From positions 115,657 to 179,656 of the forward strand of contig CAWBVG010000024.1 of the NCBI GenBank assembly GCA_963792175.1: a stretch of DNA of 64,000 nt. The letters run 5' to 3'. The DNA comes from CAWBVG01 sp963792175. GTDB taxonomy: Bacteria; Acidobacteriota; Vicinamibacteria; Vicinamibacterales; CAVVIG01. Of the stretch, positions 52,807-62,481 are shown one piece after another; the stretch's first letter is position 1; each line of letters starts with the position of its first letter. The position numbers were made by a program, and so were the translations under genes. The notes beneath the pieces were generated by a model. That model ran no database searches and had not been told where the DNA came from. It saw only the letters and a list, made by a program, of their open reading frames with translations.

Positions 52807-55387
52807 TCAATACGCGATCAGCAGTCGCGCGGCACGCTCGATGAACGCGTCGCTCGGCAGATAGAACTCCTCGAGCGACGGCGAATACGGCACCGGCGTG
52901 TCGAGCGCGCCGACGATGCGGATGGGCGCGTCGAGCGCTTCGAAGGCTTCTTCCTGAATGATCGCGGCAAGGCTTTCGCCAATGCCACCGGTTCGCATGT
53001 CCTCGTGGATGATCAGCACCTTGTGGCAGCGGCGCGCAACCGCGAGGACAGCTTCGCGATCCAGCGGCGCCAGCGAGCGGAGATCCAGCACGCTCGCCTC
53101 GATGCCGTCGTGCGCCAGCTTTGCCGCGACCCGCAGGCCCGTATGTACGAACGCGCCATACGAGATGATGGCCAGGTCCTCGCCAGCGCGGCGCAGCGCC
53201 GCCCGTCCCAGCGGGATCGGCTCGGGCGGCGCGTCTGACAGCAGCTGTTTGATTCGCGGTTCCCGATAGAGCGCGATGTGCTCGTAGTACAGCACCGGGT
53301 CCGGATCGGCAACGGCGGACGCCATGAGCGCCCGCGCGTCGTGAGGCGTCGACGGCGCCACAATCTTGAGGCCCGCGGTGTGGTAGAACCACGCCTCCGT
53401 ATTCTGCGAATGGTACGGCCCGGCGTGTCGCAGACCGCCCCACGGCATCCGGACCACCATCGGAGTGCCGTAAGACGTGCCCCCCCACCGGTACCGCATT
53501 TTGGCCGCGTTGTTGACCAGCTGATTGAAGCCGGTGGCGACAAAGTCGTTGAACTGCATCTCGCCGATCGGTCGCTGCCCGGCGATTGCGGCGCCGATAC
53601 AGACGCCCAGCACGGCACTCTCGCCGAGCGGCGAGTTGATCAGCCGATCGCCGAACTCCTTGAGGAGCGGCTTCAGCAGCAGGAACGCGTTGCCGTAGTT
53701 GCCGCCGACGTCTTCGCCGTACACGAACACCCGCGGATCGGCGCGCAGCGCATCGCCGACGCCGAGCATGATGCCTTCGAGGAACGTCTTCCCCTTCGGG
53801 TCGAAGGGCGGCGACGGCTCGACCTGTCCACGTCTCACCGCCGAGACCGCGGAGCTCGCAGAGGAATCCTGCGCTGCGTTCTCGGCGCGCCCTGCGGTTA
53901 ATCGGATTTCGGGGTCCAGCACCTCGACGTGCTTCCGCGGCGGTTCGTTCGCGAACACGCCGACGCCGGCCTGCGACGGCTCGGGCCACGGCGCCTCGAT
54001 CACCGCCCGCGCTTCGGCTTCCACGATCGCTTCGGCTTCGCGCTTGAAGCGCTCGACATCGTCAGGTTTGACGATGCCTTCGGCCTGCAGGCGCGCAACG
54101 TACAGAGCGATCGGATCGCGCGCGGCCCAGTACGCGTAGAGCTCGCGGTTCGCGTAGCCCTGGTCCGACAGCGCGGGAATGTCCCATGACGTCTGCGGAT
54201 CGCGGCCGAGATAGAGCATGTCGTCGTGGTGGGCGTGGCCACAGAGACGCATCGCGACAAGTTCGATCAGCGTTGGTCCCAGGCCGGCGCGGGCACGTTC
54301 GGCGGCCCAGCCAAACGCGCCGGCGATCGCCTCCGGATCGGTGCCGTCGAGCGTCAGACCCGGCACGCCGTAGCCAGCGGCCTTGTCCGCGAAAACGCGA
54401 ACCGCTGACTGATCGCAGACGGGCGTCGACAGCGCCGTCTGATTGTTCTGCACGCAGAAGATCATCGGCAGGCGGCGCGCGGCGCAGAGGTTGATCGCCT
54501 CGTGCCATTCGCCCAGCGACGACCCGCCTTCGCCGATGAATGACACCGCGACACGCCTCGAACCGTCGCGCCAGAAGGCCATGGCCATGCCGGTCAGGGT
54601 GAGCGTCGCAATCGTCAGCGGCGAGGCTGGAAGAAGGACGCCCCAGTCGAGATCGCCGTAGCCGAAGTCCTTGCCCTCGGTCGGCATGCCAGCCTTGGCC
54701 ATCTGCGAGTTGAGGACCATTCGGACGGTCGCCGGCTCGGGCCGCATCGCGAACGTGGCGCCCAGATCGCGAATCATCGGAGCGACCACGTCGCCCTGCC
54801 ACACGTCTCGATCGGCTAAAAGCCTTCGCGCTCCGCGAGTCGCGGTCGGGCGCACGGTGGTACGTCGGCCCGCGGCGCAGCCGCATCGCGGCGCCGTAGA
54901 TCGCTTCCTGGCCGAGCGATCGAAAGCCCTTTCCCTGAAAGGCGTTCGCCCCGAATCGCACTTCACCGCCGAGAAAGAGCGCCTTCAGGCGGTTGTCGGT
55001 GGCGCGCGTGAGGATCATCCCGCGGAGGATCTCGAGCCGTTCCTCGCGCGTGAGGGAGGCCTCGATCGCCAGCCGCCGGAGAAACCCGTCGCACTCGTCG
55101 AGCAGCGAGAGCTGCGCCTGCTCGATGCGCCTGGCGGCGCTCGTCCGCGGCGTGGTGTCGCAGAGCCCCTGAGGGACGGCGCGAGATCCAAGCCGTCTCG
55201 CGAGCTCGCGGCGAAACGCCGGCCGGAGCGCCTCGAACGCGGCCTCGCCCTTCGGTTCGCGCCCGCCGGTGGTCGCTTCCCAGGCGTCGACGGCCTCAAT
55301 CAGGGCGAACGGATACCGCTCGGCGACAAACGCGCCGAACCGGCTGGCGACGCCGGTCAGCTTCTCGAGTTCCGCGGGCTTCGCCAT
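52807..55387 (-). CDS. 2-oxoacid dehydrogenase E1 component, fused alpha and beta subunits
   Basis: ~859-aa thiamine-diphosphate decarboxylase. Residues ~130-490 are E1 alpha: GEGGSSLGEWHEAINL...CVQNN is the ThDP motif; GHAHHDDMLYLG follows. Residues ~520-859 are E1 beta: FVYGEDVGGNYGNAFLL, GLRHAGPYHSQNTEAWF, KVLIIHEDMRTGGIGES. One +1 shift in 54830-54880. The alpha/beta linker (53834-53900) is repeat-encoded. No E2 or E3 gene is nearby. Probably branched-chain or pyruvate type; the precise substrate cannot be read. Confidence 0.85.
53834..53900. repeat. Heptamer-like array in the E1 alpha/beta linker
   Basis: Words CCGCCGA, GACCGCG, GAGCTCG, CAGAGGA facing GCGCTGCGTTCTCGGCG. Encodes an Ala/Ser/Arg-rich linker exactly between the two E1 domains. 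Confidence 0.6.
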
Positions 55388-55447
55388 GTGAGGCCGATCG
55401 TATCAAAGCGGGCCATGAACACGAAGACACGGGACACCCGCCGGTGG

Positions 55448-55864
55448 CTAGAATCTGACAGCGCCGGAGCGCTCCACGCTGACGCGCATGCCGGTCCGCA
55501 GGAACGCGGCGTCGCCCGGTTCGAGCGCGATCACCGGAAAGGCCTTCCCGTACATCACATCCGCGACGATCGAGGCGAGGGCGAAAAACGAGTCAACGCC
55601 GGTCGTCAGTATCGCCGCGGGCGCCGTGCCGGCCCGCACCGCCTCGAGCAGCACGGCGGTCGTCGTCGACGAGCCTTTGCTGAAGGGCACAACGAGGATG
55701 CGGCCGGCGGCACGAACGCCGGCGAGTGGATGATGCTTGTCGATGATCTCGCCGGTACGGAAATCGTAGCCGCCCCAGAAGGACAGCGCCTCCGTGGTGA
55801 CGAGCGCTTCGCCTTCAGCCGCGCCTTCGACAATCGGGCGGCCCGCAATCACGCGGTCTGCCAT
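55448..55864 (-). CDS. Aconitase X swivel domain protein (DUF126, small subunit)
   Basis: 138 aa. Swivel domain GRPIVEGAAEGEALVTTEALSFWGG, then PLAGVRAAGRILVVPFSKGSST, typical of the small subunit of two-subunit aconitase X enzymes. The ATG at 55864 overlaps the large-subunit stop by 16 nt, so tightly coupled. Longer upstream starts run antisense to nothing useful and lack similarity. Confidence 0.87.
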   Translation of the reverse strand: MADRVIAGRPIVEGAAEGEALVTTEALSFWGGYDFRTGEIIDKHHPLAGVRAAGRILVVPFSKGSSTTTAVLLEAVRAGTAPAAILTTGVDSFFALASIVADVMYGKAFPVIALEPGDAAFLRTGMRVSVERSGAVRF

Positions 55865-57114
55865 ACCGACTCGTCGCGGACGACGCGGCCCTCGATCGCG
55901 GAGCGCACGCAGTCGGCGAGGCTGCCGAACGTGACGCGGGTGTTCAGCAGGCTCGGCGCGTAATAGGCGTACTTCGCCGAGTTGGTCATCAGGGTCTGGA
56001 TCTCCGCCGGCAGCATCGGCGAGGCGAGAATGCACGTGTCGAGCGTGATCTGCGCGCCGAACTCGACGATCGGCGCCAGCACGCCGGCTGCTTCGGCAAG
56101 CTCCTTCATCAACCGTCCGGAGGTGATCAGGAACTTCACGCGCGGGTGCGCGCGCCGGCCGGCGACCAGCGGCGCGAGCTGCCGGAATTCCGCCACCGAG
56201 AAGTGCGGGCTGCCGAGAATCACCATGTCCAGGTCCCGGCCATCGGCGGTCGTCAGCTCCTGGCGCGCGGCGCGGAGATCCGCGGTCCTGATCATCGTGG
56301 CGGCTGGGACGGTCCGGCCCTGAAAGGCCACGTCGAGCGTCGGGGCCTCGGGAGTGACGCCCACCATGTGAAACAGCGCGACGCGTCCCGACGACGCGGC
56401 GGCCGCCGCGAAGGCCTTGAGCTGATCCTCGGCCGGCTGCACCGAGACGCCGTCAATCACGGGAATCGAATCGCCGGCGAGCTTGCCGACCAGGTGCCCG
56501 AGGACCGCGAAGAACTGGTCGTCCTCCTGCAATGCCTGCGGCACGCGCTCGAGGCGGAGCAGCAGTTCCCCGGCGCGATTCTCCGTGAGATGGAGGCCGA
56601 CCGCGGGAACACGACCGGTGATGGCGCAGCACACGTCCAGCAGATCCGGATAGCGCTCGGTGCGTGCCCCAATGACCGAGTTCGCGAACGCGATGGCATT
56701 CGATTCGCCCCACGCCACCTGCTGGCCGAACGCCGGACGCATCTTGGTCTGATAAGGCGCGCAGGTCCACGTCGGCGACGCGCCCATCCGCTCGTACGCG
56801 AGCATCTGCCGGGCGGCCTTCGCCGCCCACTCGGGCGACACCGCCCAGTCTTTCCACCCGCATTCGTCGACGCCGCTCACGTTCAGGCTGGTGGGCACGG
56901 CGACGCGCGCGCCGAGCGACGCGAGCCTTTCGGCGAACTCGAGCGTCGCGTCGCCGAGATAGATGGTGCTGTCGATGTGCGCCTGCGACACGTCCATCAG
57001 CTCGGACGCGCCGTACACGGCGGCCATCCTGACGACAATCGACATCGCCAGCTGCGCGGCGGGACCACGATCGCCGGCGAGCATCTCCCGGTCGCGCTCG
57101 CTCAAGGTGAGCAT
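55849..57114 (-). CDS. Aconitase X catalytic subunit (DUF521)
   Basis: 421 aa. Conserved AcnX blocks: ELMDVSQAHIDSTIYLGDA, PTSLNVSGVD, TCAPYQTKMRPAFGQQVAWGESNAI, GRVPAVGLH and ITLDTCILASPM (Fe-S or metal ligands include the Cys residues of TCAPYQ, DVCCAI and DTCIL). Two-subunit bacterial AcnX enzymes are mostly cis-3-hydroxy-L-proline dehydratases, archaeal ones mevalonate-5-phosphate dehydratases. Neighbours do not decide between these. Divergent from the amidohydrolase gene. Confidence 0.87.
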   Translation of the reverse strand: MLTLSERDREMLAGDRGPAAQLAMSIVVRMAAVYGASELMDVSQAHIDSTIYLGDATLEFAERLASLGARVAVPTSLNVSGVDECGWKDWAVSPEWAAKAARQMLAYERMGASPTWTCAPYQTKMRPAFGQQVAWGESNAIAFANSVIGARTERYPDLLDVCCAITGRVPAVGLHLTENRAGELLLRLERVPQALQEDDQFFAVLGHLVGKLAGDSIPVIDGVSVQPAEDQLKAFAAAAASSGRVALFHMVGVTPEAPTLDVAFQGRTVPAATMIRTADLRAARQELTTADGRDLDMVILGSPHFSVAEFRQLAPLVAGRRAHPRVKFLITSGRLMKELAEAAGVLAPIVEFGAQITLDTCILASPMLPAEIQTLMTNSAKYAYYAPSLLNTRVTFGSLADCVRSAIEGRVVRDESVWQTA

Positions 57115-57123
57115 CAGCCCTAC

Positions 57124-57129
57124 TATAAT
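57124..57129 (+). promoter_or_regulatory. -10 element of the amidohydrolase gene (leaderless candidate)
   Basis: Perfect TATAAT ending 7 nt before the ATG at 57137 and inside the short divergent gap. Transcription would start at or next to the start codon, implying a leaderless mRNA. No Shine-Dalgarno sequence is present. No clear -35. Confidence 0.6.
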
Positions 57130-57136
57130 TCGCGAA

Positions 57137-58399
57137 ATGCGAAAGACCTGTCTGACCGTAGCCGCCGCACTCCTGATCGTCGCGCCGTCTGCCGCTCAAC
57201 GCGGCCAGTCCGCGGCCGCCGACGCCGTCACGATTTTGAAGCCCGCGCGCGTGTGGGACGGCGACGCCATGCACGAAGGCTGGAGCGTGCGCGTGAAAGG
57301 CGAACGCATCGACGCGGTCGGCCCCGAAGCGGCCACCGCCGCCGCCGGCGCAAGAGTGATCGACTTGCCGGGAACGACGCTGACGCCCGGGCTCGTGGAG
57401 GGCCACTCGCACATCCTGCTGCACGCCTACAGCGAGACATCCTGGACCGATCAGGTGTCGCGCGAGGGGCTCGCGCTGCGCGTGGCGCGCGCGACCAACC
57501 ATCTGCGATCGACGCTGCTGGCCGGGTTCACGACCGTCCGGGACCTCGGCACCGAGGGCGCGCAGTACGCCGACGTCGAGCTGAAACAGGCCGTGGCGCA
57601 GGGGATCATTCCGGGTCCGCGTGTCCTGGCGTCCACCAAGGCGATCGTCGCCACCGGCAGCTATCAGCCGAAGTTCGTGGTCGAATGGAACGTCCCTCAG
57701 GGAGCTGAAGAGGCCGACGGCGTTGACAGCCTCACACGCGTCGTGCGCGATCAGATCGGCAAGGGCGCCGACTGGATCAAGATGTACGCCGATTACCGCT
57801 GGGGGCCGATGCCGGGCTCACGGCCCACCTTCTCGGTCGACGAATTGAAACTGGCGGTCGAGACCGCGAAAAGCGCCGGCGTGCCGGTCGCCGTGCATGC
57901 CAACACCGCCGAGGGCATGCGCCGCGCCGCGCTCGCGGGAGTCGAGACGATCGAACACGGCGGCGAGGGTACACCGGAGATCTTCAAGCTGATGGCCGAG
58001 CGTCACGTCGCGCTGTGCCCCACCATTACGGCGGGTGCCGGGCCCTGGCCGCCGGCGAATCCCGACTCGCCCGCCGCGCAGCGCAAGCGTGCCAGCTTCA
58101 AGGCCGCGCTCGACGCCGGCGTGACGATCATCAACGGCAGCGACGTCGGCACGTTTCCGCACGGCGACAACGCGCGCGAGCTCGACGCGATGGTCGCGTA
58201 CGGGATGCCGATCGCGGCGGCGCTGAAGAGCGCGACGTCCGTCGCCGCGAAGGTGCTGCATATGGAAAACCAGATCGGCGCCGTCAAAGCGGGACTCTAC
58301 GCCGACGTCGTGGCATTCGACGGCGATCCGACGAAGGATCTGTCAGCGCTGCGGCGGGTGAAGTTCGTGATGAAGAATGGGACGGTCTACAAGCAGTAG
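57137..58399 (+). CDS. Secreted amidohydrolase family protein
   Basis: 420 aa. Signal peptide MRKTCLTVAAALLIVAPSAA, then an imidazolonepropionase/prolidase-like amidohydrolase: metal HxH in LVEGHSHILLH, Lys in DWIKMYADY, VAVHANTAEGMRRA, VETIEHGGEG and metal Asp in NGSDVGTFPHGDN. Ends LRRVKFVMKNGTVYK. Such enzymes hydrolyse dipeptides or cyclic amides. Intact frame. Convergent with the DUF5916 gene across a heptamer hairpin. Confidence 0.9.
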   Translation: MRKTCLTVAAALLIVAPSAAQRGQSAAADAVTILKPARVWDGDAMHEGWSVRVKGERIDAVGPEAATAAAGARVIDLPGTTLTPGLVEGHSHILLHAYSETSWTDQVSREGLALRVARATNHLRSTLLAGFTTVRDLGTEGAQYADVELKQAVAQGIIPGPRVLASTKAIVATGSYQPKFVVEWNVPQGAEEADGVDSLTRVVRDQIGKGADWIKMYADYRWGPMPGSRPTFSVDELKLAVETAKSAGVPVAVHANTAEGMRRAALAGVETIEHGGEGTPEIFKLMAERHVALCPTITAGAGPWPPANPDSPAAQRKRASFKAALDAGVTIINGSDVGTFPHGDNARELDAMVAYGMPIAAALKSATSVAAKVLHMENQIGAVKAGLYADVVAFDGDPTKDLSALRRVKFVMKNGTVYKQ

Positions 58400-58526
58400 G
58401 GGCTTGGGGCTAGGGGCTAGCTGCATTTCCGAGAAGGGGCTAGTGGCAGTGGCTAGGGGCTAGGGTAGCTACTCGGCAACACTCGCTGAGGACACGCGAC
58501 AGCTAGCCCCCAGCCCCCAGCCCCGA
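58400..58526. repeat. Inverted GGGGCTA/AGCCCCC heptamer arms
   Basis: Left arms at 58401-58425 (GGGGCTT, GGGGCTA x2) and 58435-58468 (GGGGCTA, GGCTAGG); right arm 58502-58525 (TAGCCCCC, AGCCCCC, AGCCCC). ~30-nt core. Between convergent genes, could serve as a bidirectional terminator. Confidence 0.88.
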
Positions 58527-58536
58527 CTGCCGTGAC

Positions 58537-61057
58537 TCAGTAATTCAGCCAGTACGCCAGCTTCACGAGAAACACGTTGCGCGGCGCGACGCCGAAAATG
58601 TCGTGCATGTCGCGGCCGAACTGGAACCCTCCTGGCACCGCGTCGTTTTCGCGCGCCTGCTGCCAGACGACGAACAAGGTCGAACCAGGCTTGTATTCCC
58701 AGCGCAGCACGTTGGTCGTGCGGAACGACTTGACGTTGAAGTTCGGGTCGTCCGCGTAGGCGAACGGCGTGTAGCGCGCGCCGTAATCGAGACTGCGAGG
58801 GTTCGCCAGCTCCTTGAAGGCGCCGTAATCGCCCGACGACACGAACGGCTCCGCATAGAGCTGCAGCGACAGATTCGGCGTCATCGTGTAGTTGAAGCGC
58901 TGGGTGAGCGCGACGGTCGTCTGATCGATCCGGCCGAACACGTAGTGATCGCGCGAGTCGGTGACCAGCGCCGTCCACTGGGAATCGTTCACCGCGCGGT
59001 TGATGCGCACGCCGGTCGAGACCGTGATCGCCTGGATCGGGCGGTAGGTCGCGTAGTACCTCGTGATCGCGGAACCAGGACTTGATCCCGTCGCGGCCCA
59101 TGCCGTTGAACCCGTTCACCGAGATCGGCTTGCGGTTGTCGGTGTTGAACCAGGACCAGAAGGTCTTGTATCCCTCGCTGTAGACGCCCGGCCCGCCGCG
59201 CGTGGCGCGATCGTCCAGGTTGCGGGCGTTGTAATTGCCGCCGCCGCCCGCCGACCAGTTATTGATGAAGTTGAAACTCCCGTTGATATTGCCACCGCTG
59301 TACAGCTTGTCGCCGTCGGAATTCCAAGCGGCGTACTCATTGAAGTTGATGTAACGGCTCCGGAGCCAGCGATTCGGCTTCTCGTTGCGGAGCTGCAGCC
59401 AGTTGCCGATCGACCGCTGGTCGGCCCGCCGCAGGAACCCGATGTCGTTGACGTCGAAGCCCGGAGACTTGAACGACGCGTTCGAGTTGAAACGAACGCG
59501 TTCGCCGGCGATCTTGCTGATCCCGATCATCGCGGCGCCGCCGGCCAGCACCGTCCGCGTGGGATCGAGCTCGGTGCTCGCGGAATCGGGACGCTGGAAG
59601 TAGTGCCGGCTGTTCTCTTGAACGCGCGAGATCGCCTCGGGCTCGCCGTGGAGACGGCTGCCCACCAGATAGCCCGTGACCGAGTATCGCTTCTTGAAAC
59701 GCAGGTCCCAGTCGACGCCGCTGGTGTAGGCGCTGTCCGGCAGGAATCGAAGGCTGTCGCCGAGCTGACGCTTCACGCTCGTGACCATGAGTCCGATCGA
59801 CGACTGGTTGGCGAATTCGCGCCGGATTCGTCCGACGGTGTAGCTCGAAAGCGGTTCGACCGGCTGCTTCGACGCGATGCCGTTGGTCAGGATCGTCGCC
59901 CGTTCCTGCTGCGTCGCCGCCTGCATGACGCCGATCGAGTACTTGCCGACACGACCGGTGAGCTTCGCGGCGCCGAGGATGGTCGATTGCAAGGGCGCCT
60001 CGGTGTAGATCCCATCGCCGCTCGGCAGGTCGTCCGAGCCCTGCGGCGACCGGCCGATCCGCCGTGAATAGAACAGGCCGGTGCACGCGCCGTCGTTGCA
60101 ATCGAGACCGAAGTTGAACGTGCCGGAGCCCTCGACGAAAAATGGCCGCCGCTCGGAAAAGAACGTTTCGAAGGCACTGAGGTTGACGACCGCCGGATCC
60201 GCTTCGACCTGTCCGAAGTCCGGGTTCACGGTCCCCGTCAGCGTGAGCCCCGGCGTGAGCGCGAACTTCATGTCCAGGCCGACGGCGCCTCCGGGATCCG
60301 ACGCGTTCACGAGGGGGCTGCCACCGCTCGGCTGCCTGGTCAGGTTGGCGACCGTGTATGGCACCAGCTCGAGCCGCTTGGGCGACGCGGCCATCGACAG
60401 TCCACCGAGCTCGCCGAACGACGACACATAGCCGGACGCCGCCCGCGACAGCAGCGGCCACGTGTCGGTTTCATTCAGCCGGCCGATGCGCCGCGCGACC
60501 GCGAAGCCAAACGTGCTCGCCTGCGACGGGTTGAAGCGGAGTTGGGAAAACGGGATGCGGAATTCCGCCGTCCACCCCTGCGGATCGCGCGATACCGCGA
60601 CGTCCCACACGGCGTCCCAGCTGTCGTCGCGGTTGTTGTCGTTGTACCAGTAGCGATCGATCTTCACGCCGGAGGGATTGACCGCGAACTCGTAGGCGGT
60701 GCGCTGGTCGTGATAGGAGTCGATCAACACGTGCAGCCAGTCGCACGGCGAATCCTGATCGCGGCGCGTGAGATAGGTCACGATCTTGTCGGCGTCGTTG
60801 TCGAACGCGCGAACCTTCACGAACAGGTTGAAGGCGTCGTAGGCGACCCGGAATTCCGTGCGCTGGCTCGGTTCGCCGCCGTCGTGCGGCTCGCGCTGTC
60901 GGAAACCTTCCACAGGCGTGGCGAGACGCCACGCTTCCTCATTCAGCGCCGCTGACACACGGAGCGCAGTCGAGGTGGCGGCCACCGGAACGGCGTCGAC
61001 GCGGGGCGTGGCAGAGGCGGCGGCAGACAGGGCGAGCGCGGCGAGGCTGATGAGCAC
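58537..61057 (-). CDS. DUF5916 outer-membrane protein with CBM9-like N-terminal domain
   Basis: ~839 aa. Signal (LISLAALALSAAASA), a carbohydrate-binding family 9-like domain (residues ~35-210; FRVAYDAFNLFVKVRAFD, AVWDVAVSRDPQGWTAEFRIPFSQLRF), then DUF5916 with SAFETFFSERRPFFVEGSGTF and a beta-barrel ending VFLVKLAYWLNY. One +1 shift near 59061 (CAC/CAG pair) joins SWFRD to RYYATYRPIQ. Likely an outer-membrane, polymer-related protein of unknown role. GTG start; the upstream region offers no better signal peptide. Confidence 0.82.
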
Positions 61058-61142
61058 GGCGATCAGGTCAGTTAGACGAGTCCGTCAGGATGTTGGTTGG
61101 CGGGAGAATCGGCCAGGTATTGCCCTAATATATCGTTCGGTT

Positions 61143-61989
61143 ATGGCTTTCACGACGCTGATTTCCACCGCGGCGCTGGGTATGCACCTCGGCGATCCGG
61201 CCTTCGCGGTCGTCGACTGCCGCTTCAGACTCGACGACGAGTCATGGGGCGAGCGGGAATACATGAACCTGCACATTCCGGGTGCCGAGTACGCACACCT
61301 GGGTCGCGATCTCTCGGGTCCCATAACCGGGACGAATGGACGCCACCCCTTGCCGGATCCGAAAACGTTTGCAAACACACTGAGCAAGTTCGGCATCACC
61401 AGCGGCGATGCAGGTCGTCGCTTACGATCAGGACAACGGCATATACGCAAGCCGTCTCTGGTGGATGTTGCGCTGGCTCGGGCACGACGCGGCCGCGGTC
61501 CTCGATGGTGGATTCAAGAAGTGGATCACGGAAGGCCGGCCCACCGCGACTGGCGTCGAGACGCGCGAGCGAAAGCGATTCGTAGGCACGCCGCGCGTGG
61601 AGATGACGGCCGACGCCCAGCAAGTCGAATCGCTGGTGCGCCACGCCGACTGGAGACTCGTCGACGCGCGCGCGCCCGAGCGCTTCCGCGGCGAGACCGA
61701 GCCGATCGACCGAACCCCCGGCCACATTCCCGGCGCCGCCAATCATTTCTATCAGACCAACCTCGACGATCAGGGCATCTTCCGCTCGCCCGAGGATCTG
61801 CGAGAGCACTGGCGCGAGGTTCTCGGCACCGTCGCTCCGAGTCACATCGTCTGTTACTGCGGCTCGGGCGTCACCGCCTGCCACAACCTGCTGGCGCTCG
61901 AGCACGCGGGCCTCAAAGGCGCCAGGCTGTATCCCGGTTCGTGGAGCGAATGGTCGTCAGACCCTTCGCGACCGGTGGAGCGCGGCTGA
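61143..61989 (+). CDS. Thiosulfate/3-mercaptopyruvate sulfurtransferase (tandem rhodanese)
   Basis: ~281 aa with two rhodanese domains. N-terminal inactive domain (FAVVDCRFRLDDESWGEREY), interdomain VVAYDQDNGIYASRLWWMLRWLGH, C-terminal active domain with catalytic Cys in VCYCGSGVTACHNL near residue 240. One +1 shift at 61406/61407 is a C/G pair in a Gly codon. ATG at 61143 preceded by an A/T-rich -10-like TAATAT (61126-61131). Transfers sulfane sulfur to thiophilic acceptors. Confidence 0.9.
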
Positions 61990-62014
61990 CCGCGTCAGGC
62001 GCTACCATACGGTG

Positions 62015-62398
62015 ATGTCGCACAAACCCGTTCAGGCGGCTAATCTCCCGAAGCCGGTCGGACCCTACTCGCCGGGCATGGGCTTCGAGCGCCTGGTATT
62101 CGTCTCGGGACAAGCCGGCGTCGATCCCTCGACGGGTGCGCTCGCACCCGACACGCAAGCGCAGACCGAGCAGTGTTTGAAGAACATTCAGGCGATCCTG
62201 GAGGCGGCCGGCTCGAGCCTGCAACACGTACTCCGCTGCGGCGTGTTCCTCGTCGACATGAACGAGTTTCAGACGATGAACGCCGTCTACTCCCGCATGT
62301 TCGGTGGGCACCGGCCTGCGCGAACCACCGTGCAAGTCGCCGGACTGCCAGGCCCCGGACTGCGCGTCGAGATCGATGCGATAGCGTACGTTCCGTAA
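62015..62398 (+). CDS. RidA family protein (enamine/imine deaminase)
   Basis: 127-aa RidA/YjgF protein: KPVGPYSPGM near residue 14, VFVSGQAGVDPSTG, NIQAILEAAGSSLQHVLRC, and the family-typical R-T-T-V-Q-V block HRPARTTVQVAGLPGPGLRVEID with the Arg that binds the carboxylate. Detoxifies reactive enamines from PLP enzymes. ATG 62015 preferred over the GTG one codon earlier. Follows the sulfurtransferase by 25 nt. Confidence 0.93.
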   Translation: MSHKPVQAANLPKPVGPYSPGMGFERLVFVSGQAGVDPSTGALAPDTQAQTEQCLKNIQAILEAAGSSLQHVLRCGVFLVDMNEFQTMNAVYSRMFGGHRPARTTVQVAGLPGPGLRVEIDAIAYVP

Positions 62399-62400
62399 GC

Positions 62401-62473
62401 TACCGCACAAGGACACAACGGGTACAGAGGGACACCAAGGGAAACACCTGTGTCGTTGGTGTCCCTTGTGATG
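62401..62473. repeat. Inverted ACAAGGACAC-type repeat
   Basis: CACAAGGACACAACGG and AGGGACACCAAGGG face GGTGTCCCTTGTG at 62459-62471. Same word family as 1547-1688. Located between ridA and the MATE gene, close to its start. Confidence 0.75.
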
Positions 62474-62481
62474 ATTCAGCG

